DNA of 5,689 bases, taken from the NCBI GenBank assembly GCA_035698665.1, contig DASSBN010000028.1, positions 1-5,689 of the forward strand. The letters are read 5' to 3'. Shown here one piece after another: positions 5,420-5,689 of the stretch (within the stretch, counting starts at the first letter, position 1; every line of letters starts with the position of its first letter). The DNA comes from DATEOR01 sp035698665 (GTDB lineage: Bacteria > Actinomycetota > Thermoleophilia > Gaiellales > Gaiellaceae). The notes under the pieces are model-generated. The model was not told the origin of the DNA, made no database searches, and saw nothing but the letters and a program-made list of their open reading frames with translations. The position numbers were made by a program, and so were the translations under genes.

Positions 5420-5475
5420 GGCCGCTCTCTACCCCGTTTGCCGGAAGCCACACGACGGGTAGCGGTGAATGGTGA
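5407..5475 (+). CDS. Possible 22-codon leader ORF before the MMPL transporter
   Basis: ATG at 5407 directly follows GGAGGAGGT (5398-5406), the best Shine-Dalgarno-like string in the window, though the spacing is short (1-3 nt). The frame encodes MRVSWPLSTPFAGSHTTGSGEW and stops with TGA at 5473-5475, past the transporter ATG at 5469, so the two overlap in different frames. Such overlap could couple transporter translation to the leader, which would explain why the transporter lacks its own clear ribosome binding site. Against this, the first 13 nt are antisense to the DUF2231 start (ATGAGA-G-TCTCAT is palindromic at 5407-5419), and transcription would have to begin inside DUF2231. Low confidence. 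Confidence 0.2.
   Translation: MRVSWPLSTPFAGSHTTGSGEW
5420..5468. promoter_or_regulatory. Divergent intergenic region between DUF2231 and the MMPL transporter
   Basis: This 49-nt gap must hold, or lie beside, the start signals for the minus-strand DUF2231-Ku-DUF1360 unit and the plus-strand transporter. I see no convincing -35/-10 pair in either direction and no operator-like symmetry. The promoter role is inferred from the divergent layout alone, and either promoter may lie within the opposing gene. Confidence 0.35.
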
Positions 5476-5689
5476 TTCGCGAACGGGTCGTCCGCATGTT
5501 CGCCGGCGTCGTCGTCGGCCTCCGCTGGCTCGTCGTGCCGGCCTGGATCGCAGCCGCGCTCGCGGTCACATGGTGGCTCCCCGGGCTCGGCTCCGGTGAG
5601 GCGCTCCCACTCGGCGGGCTGATCCCCGACAACGCCGAGTCCGCCCAGATCGCGATGCGCGACGCGGAGATCTTCGACATTCCCCTGAC
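5469..5689 (+). CDS. MMPL/RND family transporter, N-terminal part (3' end outside window)
   Basis: The first 73 codons of what is normally a protein of roughly 700 residues or more. MVIRERVVRMFAGVV leads into a first membrane helix (about residues 12-42: GVVVGLRWLVVPAWIAAALAVTWWLPGLG). A periplasmic/extracellular start follows, with GGLIPDNAESAQIAMRDAEIFDIPL. The RWLVVPAWIAAA helix followed by a LIPD block is typical of the actinobacterial MMPL branch of the RND superfamily, which uses the proton gradient to export lipids or other hydrophobic compounds. The substrate cannot be told from this fragment. ATG at 5469 is chosen; GTG at 5472 is the next codon and equally possible. No clear ribosome binding site is seen. 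The gene is divergent from DUF2231, 49 nt apart. Confidence 0.8.
   Translation, partial: MVIRERVVRMFAGVVVGLRWLVVPAWIAAALAVTWWLPGLGSGEALPLGGLIPDNAESAQIAMRDAEIFDIPL

Noticed and set aside
3981..5453. Ku as a 490-residue protein starting at 5453
   Set aside because: The extra N-terminal part is an Arg/His/Asp-rich shadow of the DUF2231 gene. MPRAIWTGSIAFGLV at 4901 is the standard Ku start.
5429..5680. An 83-codon minus-strand frame opposite the transporter
   Set aside because: The plus-strand frame gives a convincing MMPL N-terminus; the minus frame is low-complexity Ser/Thr/Pro-rich shadow.

Overview
This is a high-GC window (visibly about two thirds G+C, with codons mostly ending in G or C). 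GTG and TTG starts, very tight gene spacing and a bacterial Ku protein all fit a soil-type actinobacterial lineage; Thermoleophilia-like is my guess. No rRNA or other marker gene is present, so the taxonomic call is an inference.

Positions 2-3312 (+ strand) hold five genes that read as one transcription unit: the C-terminal part of a cyclic-2,3-diphosphoglycerate-synthetase-like GTPase, carbamate kinase, ornithine carbamoyltransferase, a rhomboid intramembrane serine protease, and a small HExxH 'minimal metalloprotease'. Gaps are 45, 9, 3 and -4 nt, so only the leader before carbamate kinase leaves room for regulation. The kinase and the transferase share carbamoyl phosphate as a metabolite. 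The two proteases behind them look like a separate functional pair carried on the same message.

Positions 3313-3552 are non-coding and separate convergent genes. They contain four hairpin-forming repeat units in the order A1-B1-B2-A2. The A and B cores are two versions of one 13-bp palindrome and differ only at two base pairs, both changed on both sides so that pairing is kept. I read this as a dispersed REP-like element cluster that may also act as a bidirectional terminator. It is the most unusual structure in the window.

Positions 5419-3553 (- strand) form a three-gene unit: a four-helix DUF2231 membrane protein, Ku with a C-terminal SAP/Rho-N-like tail, and a DUF1360 membrane protein. 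The first two genes overlap by 1 nt and the last two are 2 nt apart. No LigD ligase lies within the window.

Positions 5469-5689 (+ strand) are the start of an MMPL/RND-family transporter, divergent from the DUF2231 gene across 49 nt and running off the window. A short possible leader ORF (5407-5475) with a strong Shine-Dalgarno-like sequence ends across the transporter start codon.

Nothing here is clearly a new defence or mobile system. The points worth following are the covarying repeat cluster, the GTPase/carbamate kinase/transferase grouping, and the coupling of Ku to two uncharacterised membrane proteins.
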